Assembly: GCA_036897095.1 (NCBI GenBank)
Contig: JAYMSP010000258.1
Location: forward strand, 1 to 63,488
Source: Plantago elongata
Lineage: Eukaryota; Streptophyta; Magnoliopsida; Lamiales; Plantaginaceae
DNA: 63,488 bases
Direction of reading: 5' to 3'
In this document: positions 10,619-23,014 of the stretch, piece by piece
How the letters are laid out: every line of letters starts with the position of its first letter
Numbering within the stretch: position 1 is the stretch's first letter
The notes under the pieces: generated by a model
The model's database searches: none
What the model saw: the letters and a program-made list of their open reading frames with translations, nothing else
What the model was told of the DNA's origin: nothing
Position numbers and translations under genes: made by a program

Positions 10619-13600
10619 ATGACACCCAGAAAGACCTCTTCCAAGAACTCAGTTGTGACCGCTTCTTCTGCTGAAAAGCAAGGAGAAAAGGAGTTGCAAG
10701 TGCTAAATAAATGCTTGTTGAGTGATTTCAGCCCAGAGGATTGGACCTCCAGCATTAAAATGAATAGGGGAGCACATATGGTTGAAAAATACCTTAATAT
10801 TGCTATCTCTTCCACACCAGACAAGAACTTGATTGTGAAGATGCTTTCGAAAGCACACATCAAGAAGTTTCTCTGTGCTGCACAAGGTGGACTATATCCA
10901 CTAGATGTCTTAGAGTTTTACAACTCTTCCCAAGTCTACACCAGGATAGAAATACATCTTGATTATGACTCTTTCTACAAAATCTTTCGTCTCAAGAATT
11001 GTGGGACAACCTTTGAAATCAACACGAGAGACAAGGCTCTGAATACAAGTGTCAAAGTGATGTATGAAGAGGCTGAAAATGACAAGATAGAGGATTGCCC
11101 CTCTTCTTTCATTCTGGAATATATCAGAACCAAACACCTCTTTGAGCACTGCAATGTGCTTGCCGACATCCTACATAAGTGCTTTGATGCAACAGAGGAA
11201 GTGACCATGAGTACTCTCCAAAAAGATCTAAATGATAGGGACAACCTCTTTAATTGGGGGAAGTATACCTTCATGATGTTTGCGAATAGGGTCAAAGAGT
11301 TTGAACCCAAGGTAGTCAAGGGTCGTGCTGACATAATCAAACATGCACTATGGCCTGAAGATCTGTTACATTTTGGAGAAATGTGGAGTAGTGCTCAAAG
11401 AGCACATACAAATCCCAGTGACCAACTCAATGTACTGACACGCTCATGAGGAAGCCTTGAAAAGTATTGCCAAAGATGAGTTTGTTACTCAGGGAGAAGG
11501 GGTATCTGATGAGATACAGGTTGAGGTCCAAATCGCCAAGAAGCCAAGGACCAAGAACCTAGGACAAAGAGGAGGGCAACACAAGATGTTGAAGCCCAAC
11601 ACCCCCTTCCCTTCTAGAAATACTCCAGCAAAGAAAGGAGATCTTTGAGCTTAGGCAAAATGCCGGGGCTGTCCGTGAATGATCTCAATGAGATTGATGA
11701 GTATGTCCCATATATTGATGAAGACTCAGAAGATGATCTCCCACTCCAAATGGTACCTAAGAGATCACGGATATAGACTCATGGTGGAGCCTCTAGCTCA
11801 TTCTCACTGACCAAGAGAGCTAAGGTTGCATAAGATGCAATCCCAGAGAGATCAGTTGAAGATGTCACACCCCAACAGGTTGATGAAGGCTTGGCGGTGG
11901 ATGAAGAATGATGGTAGATTCTGACATTTCTTCCACATTCAAGTTATTAGCAGACTTGATTGCTGAAGAAATTCCTGCATCTGTGTAGGTTCCTCAACTC
12001 TCTAAGAGGGATCAAACTGAGACGGGTACTCAGAATGATCAAACTAAGGAAATGTATGAAGTACCAGAAACTTCAAACAAAGATGTGGATGTTGATCAAC
12101 AACAAAGCATAGAATCTCCACAAGTACAAAAGGGCTAATATGTCTGAAGGCGTTCAGGTAGCAAAGTGGTTTATCTCTAACTTGTAAGCATTTTATTTTA
12201 ACTTTTTACTCATATACCTTCTTTGTTACAGGCCAATATAGAGACACAAACTCAAGGAGAAGCAAAAGTGCCTACCTCTTTGAATGAAGAAGAAATTCCA
12301 CAAACGTCAGAACACATGGAAACTGGGCCTGTGATACAGGTAAATGAGTTTCTAAGTGTGGTTTTAATAACTTCTTTCTTTGTCACTGTAAATAGGCTCA
12401 AACTGAGGAAGTGAATGAAGTGGTGGAAACACCACAAGAGCAAGTGATTCCAGAGGTTGAAAAACCTTCTGGTGACATTGTTACTGAGCCTTCTATTGAG
12501 AAGGTATATAAAATAAGAATCAATGTCTATCTGTGAATTACTTTTACATATTATTTACTTAATCAAATGTAATATTTCTTCTTACAGGTTCATTCTGAAG
12601 AAAAGGTTGATGGGAAAACCAATGTGACATCTCCATAACCAATGGATGTTGATAAAGCCATGAAGGATAAATCTCCAAAAAAGGTGCCAGGAACCAATAT
12701 GGTTTCTGAGCAAATCATTGAGTCTGAGCTTCCAACTACGGAAGTAAGTGATACCTCAGACATCAATATTTTTCTTCATGAACATAACCTTTCTGATCAA
12801 ATCCATAACTTGCATTGTGGTTTTTGTTCTCAGGTTCAAGCAGAAAGAGAGGTTGATGAGGCAGCAAATGCTCCTCTCAACATGGTATCTGAAGCACAAG
12901 TTGCTCCAGAAGTTCAATCAAATTAGCCTGGTGTTCCTACACATGTATGCTCAGAAAGATTTGAACTTCACTTTTCTTAGATAACCAACAAGTTTGAATA
13001 AAACTAACATGATTACTTTCTTTCATGATCATGTTGTGGTGCCAGTGATCGATGTGGACGAGCCACTTGATTTAATGAATGTTTTCCAAACAATCACACT
13101 GAAGAGACATTTTAAGTGCTTCAGACAATGGACAAAGTTCAGAAAAGCTTATCTTATAGAGATTGACAAGGTGATTGACAACAAAGAGAGAAGGAAAGAG
13201 CCTTCGATCTAGAAAACTATGTTCATGCGATGTTTCCCATAGAGGACTACTCTCATCACACATTGATGCATGACGACTTCACTTATGAAGTGGGCACCAA
13301 ACTTATAAATGCGTTCAAAGTTGGAAATGAAGAAACCAGAAAGCAGATGGCATTTGACCCTGCTCCACCCGAGACAATCAGAGTTTATCCCTCTAAACAA
13401 GAGGAAGTAAACCAGCGGATGATCACTTTTCCCACTATGATCTATCTGGTATCGGATGAAGAAGAAGAAGAAACTGACGAGAATGATCTTGACACTTCAT
13501 CTGAACAACAAGACGGAGGTAATGACCACTTATCTGATGATGAAGAAGATGATAGTCCAGGACCAGGGACAGGTGGAATGGCACAAGGAAGTGCAGGAAC

Positions 13601-15370
13601 AGGTACTCAAGCTGCTCTAGACTCTACTTAGAGACACCCACCATTATCACCAAAAGAATCATCACCACCAGCTGAATAGCAAGGAAACAATGACAACACT
13701 CAACATGCTGCTATACAAGAAGACACTTAAGCCGTTGAACAAAGAGTTGCCAAACTCAAGGAAATTTTGAAAGAAGAGACAAGGCTCAATCAAGAGTATC
13801 AGTCTTTGAAGGAAGCTAAAGAGGCCCAATTACTGAAAATTATGGCAGAAAATGCCAAGGAGCGGGAACTCCTTATTGAAAAGCACAACTGAAGAATGAC
13901 GTTGATGCCACGGCTGTAGAGTTGGACGCTCTAGTGACATACGATACAGAGCATGGTGCTAAGGTTGTATTAGATAGGCTAACTAAACCATCATCTCAGA
14001 TAAGCGCCAAGGGAAAAGGTAAAATGGTTGCTGAGCTCGATGCAATTGATCGAAATGATCACATCTATGTGAGCACTGATGATAATGAGACATAAGACTT
14101 GGCTCCTGAAGATGATGCAATTCTTCTTTCACACTATAAGAGAGAATTCCTTGCTCCACATGTCTTCTCCTCTCCAGCCATTATTTCCAGAGCGGCAAAT
14201 TCTTGGGAAGCAGTACTGTGTTTGTTATGATGCGTTCTGAGTTGGTTTCAGAAGACTCCCAGGCACTTTTATATGTTCCATCTGACCTCAAGCCTATTGC
14301 TAATCTCTTGCTATACAGAGCCACTAGCATTGACTTATCTCAGAAAGATCTAGGCATGGTTCGTGATGAAGACTATAACAATGCTAACAAGTCACTTGAG
14401 GGAGCATATTATGCTACTCAAAAAGCAGAAGCAATCTAACGTCTGCTTGAACAGCTGAACCAAAAGAAGAAGTTACTCCTTAAAGAAAATCAAGATCTCC
14501 GAGTAGAAGTCCAAAAGCTTATCCAAATTCACAACAATCTACAAGTGAACTTCGAGTCACTTTCTCATTCTTATGTTAGTTTGAGTCAATCACTCATGAC
14601 TATAGGGAAAGACAATATAGCTGCCCATGAAGGCAAAGGAAGGCAGAGAAAACACTTACCTCCCTCCACAAGTCAGGTTCCAGAAAAGGACACCCCTTCT
14701 GATGAACTCCAAGTTCCATACACCAGAGTTAGAACATCAACAAGGCTTAATAGCACAATAACTAAGTGTTCCAAGGCCCTTGTTATAACTGAAGAGAAGA
14801 AGCCTTCTAAAGAAGAAGAAAAGGAGGAAGAAGAGTTCATTGGTCAGGAAACATGTAAGTCTCCAGTTAGAAATTTTCACAGTGATGATGATGAGACTGA
14901 CACAAATAAGCATCCACTTCAAAAGAAAAGGAAAGTGGGTAGTCTTTCTGAACCACCACTGGCAGTAAGACCAATCAATGTAAGAACTCCTTCGGGGAAC
15001 ACCAAGTCGATCCAAGGAGGATCTTCCAGCACTTCTCCCAGAAAGCAAGAAGAACTGACATAGGAGAAGAGCTTAAATCGAAAAAGGCGAAGGGATCTAC
15101 AGTTTGACAGAGTTCAAGAAAAAGAACAAGAGGAAAGGCAAGTTTTTGTCCTAGTTAAATATGTCAAAACTTATGACAGTCAATCTGCCTATAGGTGCAT
15201 AAATCTCCCATATGGTTATTGGATCCTTGAGCTACAACATCTTCTATTGAACAGGAGGTTTCTAGAACCAATCTATAATCAAATGATGGCATGAAGAACC
15301 AACAAGCCTACATTGCTAAATCCAACAAACACCAAGGCATAGCTTGATTTTGAGGTTTACAACAATGACT
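10619..15370 (+). pseudogene. Copia aORF, copy C: the most complete copy (N-terminal domain, introns, C-terminal domain)
   Basis: The frame begins at ATG 10619, and the first 276 codons are open to 11449. The N-terminal domain has a pattern of hydrophobic and aromatic residues (e.g. 'YPLDVLEFYNSS', 'RTKHLFEHCNVL', 'FNWGKYTFMMFANRV') that I cannot assign to a named family. A frameshift at about 11440 moves the frame to a Lys/Pro-rich region (11457-11648) with later stops. From 12180 on, short exons are separated by likely introns at 12184-12231, 12340-12395, 12504-12587 and 12744-12833. Then come a segment at 13230-13631 ending in an acidic run, a coiled-coil-like region (13740-13900), a conserved block (14203-14439), a basic disordered region (14545-15063) and the start of the C-terminal domain (to about 15370). 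It lies downstream of an RNase H remnant in the same orientation, as an envelope-position ORF would. Decayed; function unknown. Confidence 0.6.
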
Positions 15371-15379
15371 ATCACTAAA

Positions 15380-15791
15380 GTCCTATTACAGATTGGAGAA
15401 GCCAAATTCCTAGCACTTAATCATTTCAGAATGATATAGCAATTAAGTTCAAATAAGTGCAGAAAGTAAGACATCAACCAAATCACAAGGAGTGATCTTT
15501 GTTGACAAGTTATCTTCTATTAATGTATCTGAGAATGATCATCAGAAATTACAATTACAGAACATAAGATAACTTACAAGAATATATCAAAGTCAATACA
15601 TCAGCAAAATACACAAAATAATACATAAGGAAAATAGAACAACAGGAGAGTCCAAGCTCCAAGTGACATTCTATATCATTTTTCTTCAAATCTTCATAAT
15701 ATTCAAAACACTTGGGTTATCATCAACCTTTAAGTCTTCAGTCAGTCCTTCTAGATTAATCTCTAAATCTTTTATCTTGTGATCTCTCTTG
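15380..15791 (-). other. 3' non-coding tail of Copia element D
   Basis: On the minus strand this follows the aORF C-terminus and matches the tails at 6290-6600 and 2552-2900 (shared words include GATCTTTGTTGACAAGTT on the plus strand). The block ends at about 15415, before the polypurine tract and 3' LTR, which are missing. The plus-oriented copy C begins on the other side of the junction at about 15370-15415. Confidence 0.55.
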
Positions 15792-16412
15792 TCAGACATA
15801 GTCATGAAGATAGGTTCTTACAGCCATTTCAGTCTCTCTGGAAACCTTACACTTCTCTTTGTAGTCCAGATCAAGATTCTTCTCATGAAACTGTCTAACC
15901 CAGTAGACTCTTCCCCATTTCCAGACATTCTCAATCTTGGTCTCAATTAATTTGAAGTACTTGTAGATGAATCTTAAGTAATGCATGTCATCTTCATAAT
16001 CATCCTTAGTCATATAGTATGACTCATGTGGTAGCACTCCAAGCTTAATCTGTGAGCTATATCATGTTTCTAGCAGTTTAGGCACTTTATGAACATCATT
16101 GGGCTTGTAAATAGGAACCTCTTTCTTCATATCCTTAGCCATGGCAACTCTTCCGACTTTTACGTCAAAATCAATCCATGTTTTCACATCAGTAGGATTT
16201 ATCATATGAGGCTTTATGATCCTCCATGCCATCATTTGATTATAGATAGGATCTGGAAATTTCCTGTTCAACAATAACTATTGGAGATCCAGAATCTAGT
16301 AACCATTCAGTTATCTTATGCATTGATATTCAGACTGGCTATCATGTGTCTTGGTGTACTCAATTAATGCACTTCTGGCCTGGGATGAAGATCTTCAGTG
16401 TTGGTAGCCATT
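15792..16412 (-). pseudogene. Short aORF of Copia element D: leader fused to C-terminal domain only
   Basis: ATG at 16412 (minus) follows the same leader that precedes the long aORF at 10619, but the coding part contains only the C-terminal domain. Motifs in order are a KTHDSQ block, NRKFPDPIYNQMMAWR, a KTWIDFDV segment, HESYYMTKDDYEDDMHYL, and a Trp-rich 'ENVWKWGRVYWVRQF' end. Open stretches are 16274-16062 and 16037-15792, and several stops interrupt the frame. The copy lies 3' of pol in element D, in the same orientation. A deletion of about 4 kb relative to copy C would explain it. Alternatively it is a genuinely shorter version of the extra gene. Confidence 0.5.
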
Positions 16413-17208
16413 TTATAGTTAAAGATTATCTGAAATCGAGAAGGTTAAGGTTCTAGATTTTTGCTTCTATTTCAAAAGACTAGAGAGAACAAATGAAGTT
16501 GCAGGTTTTCTTTGCTGAAAGTTAGAGATAAAATGCTATTTTTATGCAAGTTGTGAATTTTGGATTTGCGAAAAGTGTTTGTTTTTTCTCTAAATCATAT
16601 TAGAATCACAACAGTTACAAAATACATACATACGATATGCGTTTATTACTTTGTACAATGCATAGGCGTGATAACAAATAACGATTTGCATTAAATGCAA
16701 GTGGGGCCATAATTTTCTTTCTACATTCAGTTTTATCTCACCATTTATGTTGAGACAAAGTGATATATTAATCGATGGCTATCAAAGCTTCTCCATCAAT
16801 GAATTTAATCAACAAATTTTACAATGCCCTCATTACGAATTTTTAGCTTGGTGTAATCACAAGTCAATCTTATGGTGGGAGAAGATAAAATCTTTGGACT
16901 TATCTTTCTGAGATCAAGTCTTATTTTATGTGTGTTATAATATATATAAATGGTAAAAATACATAAACCTAGACATAGTTTGACATCAGAGAATTGTACT
17001 TGTGTACTATTTTCTTCTACCTAGCAAAGTGTTATTACACCTTTCTGAGTTCCCGTCTCAGAGACCAAAAATGCACTTCCATAGTATTTGAATACCCATT
17101 TCAAAAACATAGAGTTATTTGTACCATAATGCCATAGAATCTTTGGATACCCGTTCCAGAAACTTAGTAACTCTCTGTAACTTTGTTTTCATAGACCTTA
17201 GCTTCTTT
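16413..17208 (-). promoter_or_regulatory. Pol-aORF spacer of element D (candidate promoter and leader)
   Basis: This is the non-coding stretch between the RNase H stop (17209) and the aORF ATG (16412). 16413-16990 is the inverted counterpart of 10020-10618. It is A/T-rich with no long frame. Its conservation in two blocks with very different aORF lengths argues that the spacer itself was maintained while the elements were active. Confidence 0.4.
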
Positions 17209-17682
17209 TCAGTTCTTGGGTAGCTCAATCAATCCAAGATTATGCCTCAAATTCACGAATTTGTTTTCTTGCAATGGCTTAGTGAAGATATCTGCAAGTT
17301 GGTCTTCAGTGCCAACCTTGAGTATCTCTATATTGCCCTTCTCAACATGGTTTCTGATGAAGTGGTGTCTAACATCAATGTGCTTGGTTCTAGCATGAAA
17401 CTTGAGATTCTGAGTAATCGCAATAGTACTTGTGTTGTCACAGAAAATGGGAGTTTTCTCTTCATTGAGTCCATAGTCTCTGAGTTGTTGTTGTATCGAT
17501 AAGATTTGTGATGCACAACACCCTGCGGCTATATATTCAGCATCTGTGGTAGAAGTAGAAATTGGGTTTTGCTTCTTGCTAAACCATGAGATAAGTCGAG
17601 TTCTCAAAACTTGACAAGTTCCTGAGGTACTTTTCCTATCAAGCATAGATCCAGCATAGTCAGCATCTAAATAGCGAACCAA
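17209..17682 (-). pseudogene. Copia RNase H domain, element D
   Basis: The minus-strand frame of 157 codons is the RNase H domain at the end of the Copia polyprotein, which removes the RNA strand during reverse transcription. Motifs seen are YLDADYAG, DRKSTSGTCQ, WFSKKQNP, the acidic AEYIAAG, FCDNTSTIAI, HARTKHIDVRHHFIR and QLADIFTKPL. The spectrum (ISWFSKKQN, AEYIAAG) is what I would expect of the Sirevirus branch. The upstream link to reverse transcriptase contains stops, so the domain is part of a decayed polyprotein. Confidence 0.85.
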
Positions 17683-17699
17683 CTCAAACCATTATCCTT

Positions 17700-18692
17700 C
17701 GGATACCACAACCCAACTTCTACGGTACCTTTCACATACCTTAATATTTTCATAGCAATGTTGTAGTGTGATTACTTAGGATTTGTCTGAAATCTAAGAC
17801 ACACACCAACTGCATATTGAATATCAAGTCTGCTTGCAGTAAGGTAGAGAAGTGAACCTATCAACTTCTTATACTTATGTTCTTCAACACTCTTGTCAGA
17901 TTCAGTATAAGTCATTTTGGTTCATATGCTCATAGGTATCTTGGCATTCTTTTCAAAAAGGCATTAGATTAAACTTGTTGAGCATATCCTTTGTATACTT
18001 TGTTTGACTAATGAATATTCCATCATCAAGACGCTTGACTTTAAACCCTAGGAAATAGTTCAATTCTCCATCATGCTCATCTCAAATTTGCTCTTCATGA
18101 GATCAACAAAGTCATCACAAAGTTGCTTGTCTTTAGATCCAAATATAATGTCATCAACATATACTTGAACTAAAAGTAGTTTCCCATCATGATTTAAGGC
18201 AAATAAAGTTTTATCAACATCACCTTTCTTAAAACCACTTTCCAGAAGGTATTTGGCCAAAGTGTTATACCATGCTCTTGGAGCCTGTTTTAGTCCATAT
18301 AGAGCTTTCTGTAACTTATAGATCATTCTAATTTTTGAGGAAACCTCAAAACCAGGTGGTTGATCAACATAGACTTCCTCATCAAGATCACCATTTAAAA
18401 ATGCACTCTTGACATCCATTTGGTAAACTTTGAAGTCATTATGAGCTGCAAAGGATAGAAATAGTCTGATTGCATCCAATCTTGCAACTAGTGCATATGA
18501 CTTATCAAAATATAAACCTTTCGTCTGGGTAAATCCCGTGGCAACAAACCTTACTTTGTTTCTAGTTATTTCACCAGACTCATTCATCTTGTTTCTAAAA
18601 ACCCACTTAGTTCTAATCACAGATATTCCTTCTACAAATGGGACTAGTTTCCAGACCTTGTTTCTCTCAAATTGATCCAACTCTTCTTGCAT
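17700..18692 (-). pseudogene. Copia reverse transcriptase domain, element D
   Basis: The open stretch 18692-18060 (210 codons) encodes the reverse transcriptase core: KVWKLVP, IRTKWVFRNKM, the DVKSAFLNGDLDEEVYVDQP block (palm), LYGLKQAPRAWY, and the catalytic YVDDIIFGS. In the last, the two aspartates of the Y-x-D-D motif are kept. Stops begin at 18060, and the connection region down to 17700 is readable only in pieces (e.g. KLIGSLLYL, YAVGVC). This is the enzyme that copied element RNA to DNA. The domain is preserved but the polyprotein is broken. Confidence 0.88.
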
Positions 18693-20640
18693 TACAGAGA
18701 TCCAATCTAGCTTGATCCTTTAATGCATCTTCAATGGTTTTAGGTTCAATGTTTGTGATAAAACATCCAAAGAGAGAATTTGCATTTTCAGCTATTGCTC
18801 TCCTTGTTCTAACACCTTGATCAATTGGACAAATCACATCCTTTGCAGGATGATCTCTAATCCATTTCATAATTGGCTTCGAACTAGTAGGGTCATTATC
18901 TACGTGATCTGAATTTGAATCACTATGATTATGACTTGATACTTCTTCAGTATCACTAATATTTTGTACACTAGAAGTGCGGTAAATATAAGACACTTGT
19001 TCAGTGTGGGAGATTTATGTAATATGACTTTCAGAAAGGTTATTCCCAGAGAGATCTCTACGATGAATATTCTCAGTTTTCATTTCTATAGTCCTCATAG
19101 GAAATTCTTCGTCATGACTAAGAGTCATCTGGTTGTTACTAGGCACATCATGCTTTTCTTCGTCAGACTCATCCTCAATATTAATGACAGAGTGTTTCCT
19201 TTCTGAGGGTTCTTCTTCATAATCCTTAATCAGGAGTTCCTTGAATCTCTCTGAGAGTTCTTCATCAAGGGGTATGTTCTTGCTTCCTTCATAGAATACC
19301 ACATGAACCGATTCTTCAATCTTCTTTGTTCTCTTTTTGTACACTTTGTAGGCTTTGCTATGTATAGAATAACCAAAAAATACACCTTCATCTGCCTTTG
19401 GTTGAAAAAATTTCATGTATTCTTTCCCATTGTTAAGAACAAAACATCTACAACCAAACAAACTCATAAGGAGATTTGTCATGGTGTTTGTTTATCAAAC
19501 ATCTATTCTGAGCATCGCATGTTGTGTTTACAACTTCACCCAATAAACTTCACTTATTTCAGTGTCAAATAGCATAGTCCTTGCAGCTTCTTTAAGGGTC
19601 CTATTCTTCCATTCAGCAACACCATTTTGTTGTGGTGTTCTTACTAAAGAAAGTTAATGTTGTATACCTTTGCAGGTACAAAACTCTTTTATACATTGAT
19701 TGACAAATTCAGTACCATAGTATGTTCTGATTGAAGATACCTTGTCATTTTTCATGACTTCAAGCTTGCTCAGCAAGTATGGTATCTCTACCCTAGCATC
19801 AGATTTTTGTTTTAGAAAGACAACCCAGGTAAACTTAGAGAAGTCATCTACAGCAACTAGACCATACTTCTTGCCTGCACAACTACTTACAAATTATTCA
19901 AAAAGATTCATTTGTAATAGTTGTAGTGGTCTAACACATTAATGTCTAGTTTTGGACTTGAAAGAAGTTTTGGATTGTTTTCACAATTGACAAGCAGAGC
20001 AGACACCGTCTTTTCTGAATGTTGTGTTAGCTAATCCAAACATTAACTCTTTCTTAGCAAGTTTGTTCTGAGTTTTGAAATTCAAGTGACTCATTCTCTT
20101 GTGCCATAACTAGTGCTCTTCAGTGTGACCTGATTGACTCACCATGAGACATTCTTCAGTTATGGCAGATATCCAATCAGCAACATATAGACTTCCTTTC
20201 CACCTAGCAACCAAGATTGTCTGTTTTAAGTCATTGTCAATCAATTTGCAGAACTTCAACTTAATTTTCACCGAATATCCCCTATCTGCAAATTGGCTCA
20301 TGCTTAGAAGATTATATTTCAAACATTTAACATGTAATACGTCAGAGATTGTGAGGGATCCCAATTTGACGTTGTAAAATCCTATAGAAGGTTTAATTCT
20401 CCTCCAGCAAACATGATATTTGGTCCAGTGTTACATATTCTATAATCAACCAAGTTTGCTTTGTCTCCTATCATGTGCTTCCCGCATCCACTATCAAATA
20501 GACATTAAGCCTTAGTCCAAAACGCGTTCTGAACAAAACAGAAAATAGGAGTTAGGTTTGTGCTTCAGAAACAAAACTATTTAGACTTTACACTCTTCCT
20601 CTGCGAATCCATTTTTGAATGAATCTCTTATGAGTAATTT
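18693..20640 (-). pseudogene. Copia pre-integrase, integrase and linker region, element D
   Basis: From upstream to downstream on the minus strand: 20364-20110 is the protease/GAG-pre-integrase part (ISDVLHVKCLKYNLLSMSQ, then WKGSLYVADW). 20100-19500 is integrase core in several frames (HKRMSHL, a Cys-containing region, and the 'LNGVAEWKNRTLKEAA'-like stretch near 19590). 19482-19015 is the integrase C-terminal part (LFGCRCFVLNNGKEYM, DEGVFFGYS, KAYKVYKKRTK). 18996-18693 is a Ser/Asp-rich linker ending in a conserved IRDHP motif and the RTRRA run. Multiple stops and shifts make it non-functional. In an active element, integrase would insert the cDNA. Confidence 0.75.
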
Positions 20641-20649
20641 TTTGTCTAC

Positions 20650-22918
20650 TTGGAACATAAGGAGGAATTCTGGTATCATTAGATTTCAGATCAATCTTCC
20701 TTCTTGGAGTTTTCCTTGTGGTGGCTTCAGAGATTTGTCAGGTTTCTGAGATTCCTTTTTAGCAAGCTTAGTCTTCCTGGTCAAGTTTCTTCTAGCTCTG
20801 GCATTCAGATTATCAGTGGCTTGGGATTGCTTCCACTTTTGATAATTGCTATAAGCAATTCTAGCTTCCCACCTTAGCTCTTGTCCTTCCTTATATTGTT
20901 GCATTAGGACTTTTCCGATAGCACGATAGCCAATACCATAGAATGGAATAGTAGGAAATTCACCCAAACTGGCGATGCTGCTCTTCTTAGTGATACAACA
21001 TTATGGATGATCACAAGTTAAAGGATCATGTTTCTTTTCAGAAACCTTTTCCACATGTTTCTTTGGGACTTGTTGTTCCTTCAAAGGTGTGGTCGAAACT
21101 GTTATACCTTTGTCAAAACCTTAGCTTTCTGACAAATATTATAGGTTCCTTTGGAACTTTTCAGTTGACTTTTTACAAAGCTCAATCTTCCATCACTCTT
21201 CTTCAAAGGAGTGGAATTACTTGATTGGGCATCAAGTCCAAGTCATCCTTTCCGATAAGGGTCTCTCAGATATGATTGAACTATCATGAGAGTGTCAATA
21301 GCTTTGACAATGATTTGAAAGAAACCTCTTTCTTTCTGAGTTCATTTTCAGAAAGATGTTTCTTCAACTTCTCATTTAGCTCATTCAAGGCTAGCTCATG
21401 AGAATTTTAATTTTTCGATATCTGAGATTTTAGTGATGCTATTTCAGCGTCCTTAATCATAGAACCTCTTTTTCAAGAGTTTCTTTGCATTCTTCTAGAA
21501 CCTTGGTCTTTGACTCAGCAACAAAAAATTCCCTCTCATGTCGATCAAGTTCACTCTTGACCAATTCCAAATCCTTAATGTCGTCATCATCACTTTCATA
21601 GTACAAGAATTGTGATGTGTTTATTACCTCATTAGCGATAAGGCATTCTTCAATGTTGGAGATGTTAGGACCTACAATCTCAGCAACTGCACACAAATCA
21701 TTCTTTTTTAGGCCAAAGTCGATAACAACATGGGTTATCCAGCACTATTCTGGTGATGGTAATTTTGAGTCCTCTGAATCCTCATCTTCAGAATCTGACT
21801 CAATATCCAAAGCATCAAGTTGAATTTGGATCTTCTTTCTCTCTTCAGTGAGCAATGCCCTCAGAGCATCTGCTTCTATTGAAGTGACAATAGAAGCAGA
21901 TGTCATTTCCAATCTCAGCAACTTTAGTACTAACAGCTTTCTAAGCAGGATTGTTCAGAGAGTTGTCCATTTGAATGTTCTTTTACTGTTGATAGTTAGG
22001 ACCGAGATGCTTCTTCATCTTCTCTTTTGATTTTCTCCTTCCAATCTATTGACTAAAATATTTCTTCAGGTGACTTACTACAAGAGCATTTTCTTCAAAC
22101 ACTTCCTTGGTATCCTTCTTTTCAGAAGTACCTTGAGTAACTAGAGCAACATTTTGCAACTTTTCAGGTGCAGCCAATCCTCGTTGGGTTGTCTCATAGT
22201 CTACAATGGTTAAATGTTAAAAGAGTTCCACTAGAGTGAATTGGGGCATTCCCTGATTGAAGTAGAAGTATTGGGTATGCTCCCAATTTTGGTTCAAACT
22301 TCTAACGATGGTTTTCAACTTCCCAGAATTTGAGTATATGTCACTTTCTCCAAGTGCAGCCATATCACTAACGAGAGTAGTAAATCAAAAATCAAGTTCT
22401 TCCAGAGTTTCAGTGAGATCCTATTTGAATTTTTGGAATTTTATCTTCAGAACCTCGAACTTGTTTTCTTTGGTTTTCTCAGTTCCGGCACAGATTTCTC
22501 CAATCAATTACCAGGCAACTTTTGCCATTTTCGCACACCACACTTTGCACTGTATATGCTCAGGTGTCGATCGAATGATGATGTTACGAGCTTGACCATG
22601 CAACCTATGTCTCTTAGAATCTTCCGATGTCCAGAGCTCATGAGGTTTGTCTTCATACTCAACTTGTCCAGCAGTAGCACGACCACTATCACTAGTGGAA
22701 GTGTCACTACCTTCAGCATCAGCATTTCTCCGATCATCAGATACTCCAATCACATGTTTGAGTTGTATGATTTTGATTTGTTCTTCCTTGATGACATAGA
22801 TCATCTCATCACTGATTGCTTCAAGATGCAGCATCATGTTGTTCTTCCATTTCTCGTAATTCTCGGGTTTCATAACCGGAGCATCACTCAGAGACATATA
22901 TGCACATTTAAAACACAA
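20650..22918 (-). pseudogene. Copia gag region, element D
   Basis: The minus-strand gag starts about 100 bp inside the 5' LTR. The first open part (22918-22508) shows the typical plant Copia gag beginning: PVMKPENYEKWKNNMMLHLEAIS, abbreviated here to its KPENYEKW core, then a HRLHGQARNIII segment. Later parts are in other frames: a nucleocapsid region around 21850-21900 with CFYC, where the rest of the zinc knuckle appears lost; an acidic coiled-coil-like segment 21696-21457; and a basic segment 20967-20686. Gag forms the particle that packages element RNA. This copy is broken by frameshifts and small deletions relative to the copy at 25677-27494. Confidence 0.75.
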
Positions 22919-23000
22919 GTAAAATTGTCCTCGAAAAGAGACAAAAACCTTTACCTATCTGGGGTATAGAGGTTCTGTGCAGAAGGCTTGGGAACCTCTT

Positions 23001-23012
23001 GCTCTAATACCA
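23001..23012 (-). other. Primer binding site, element D
   Basis: The minus strand reads TGGTATTAGAGC. This is the initiator-Met tRNA complement TGGTATCAGAGC with one change, 2 bases inside the LTR end at 23015. It fixes the LTR boundary and the element orientation (minus). Confidence 0.8.
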
Positions 23013-23014
23013 CT

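Noticed and set aside
10975..11340. Minus-strand frames opposite the aORF N-terminal domain
   Set aside because: The plus-strand frame is longer, starts after a conserved leader and follows a same-strand RNase H tail; the minus-strand frames are shadows.
10619..15370. Reading the aORF as an antisense gene of the gag-pol element D
   Set aside because: Every aORF copy is in the same orientation as its own RNase H tail, LTR or polypurine tract (copies A, B, C, D). The opposite orientation relative to D is caused by a junction between blocks at about 15370-15415.
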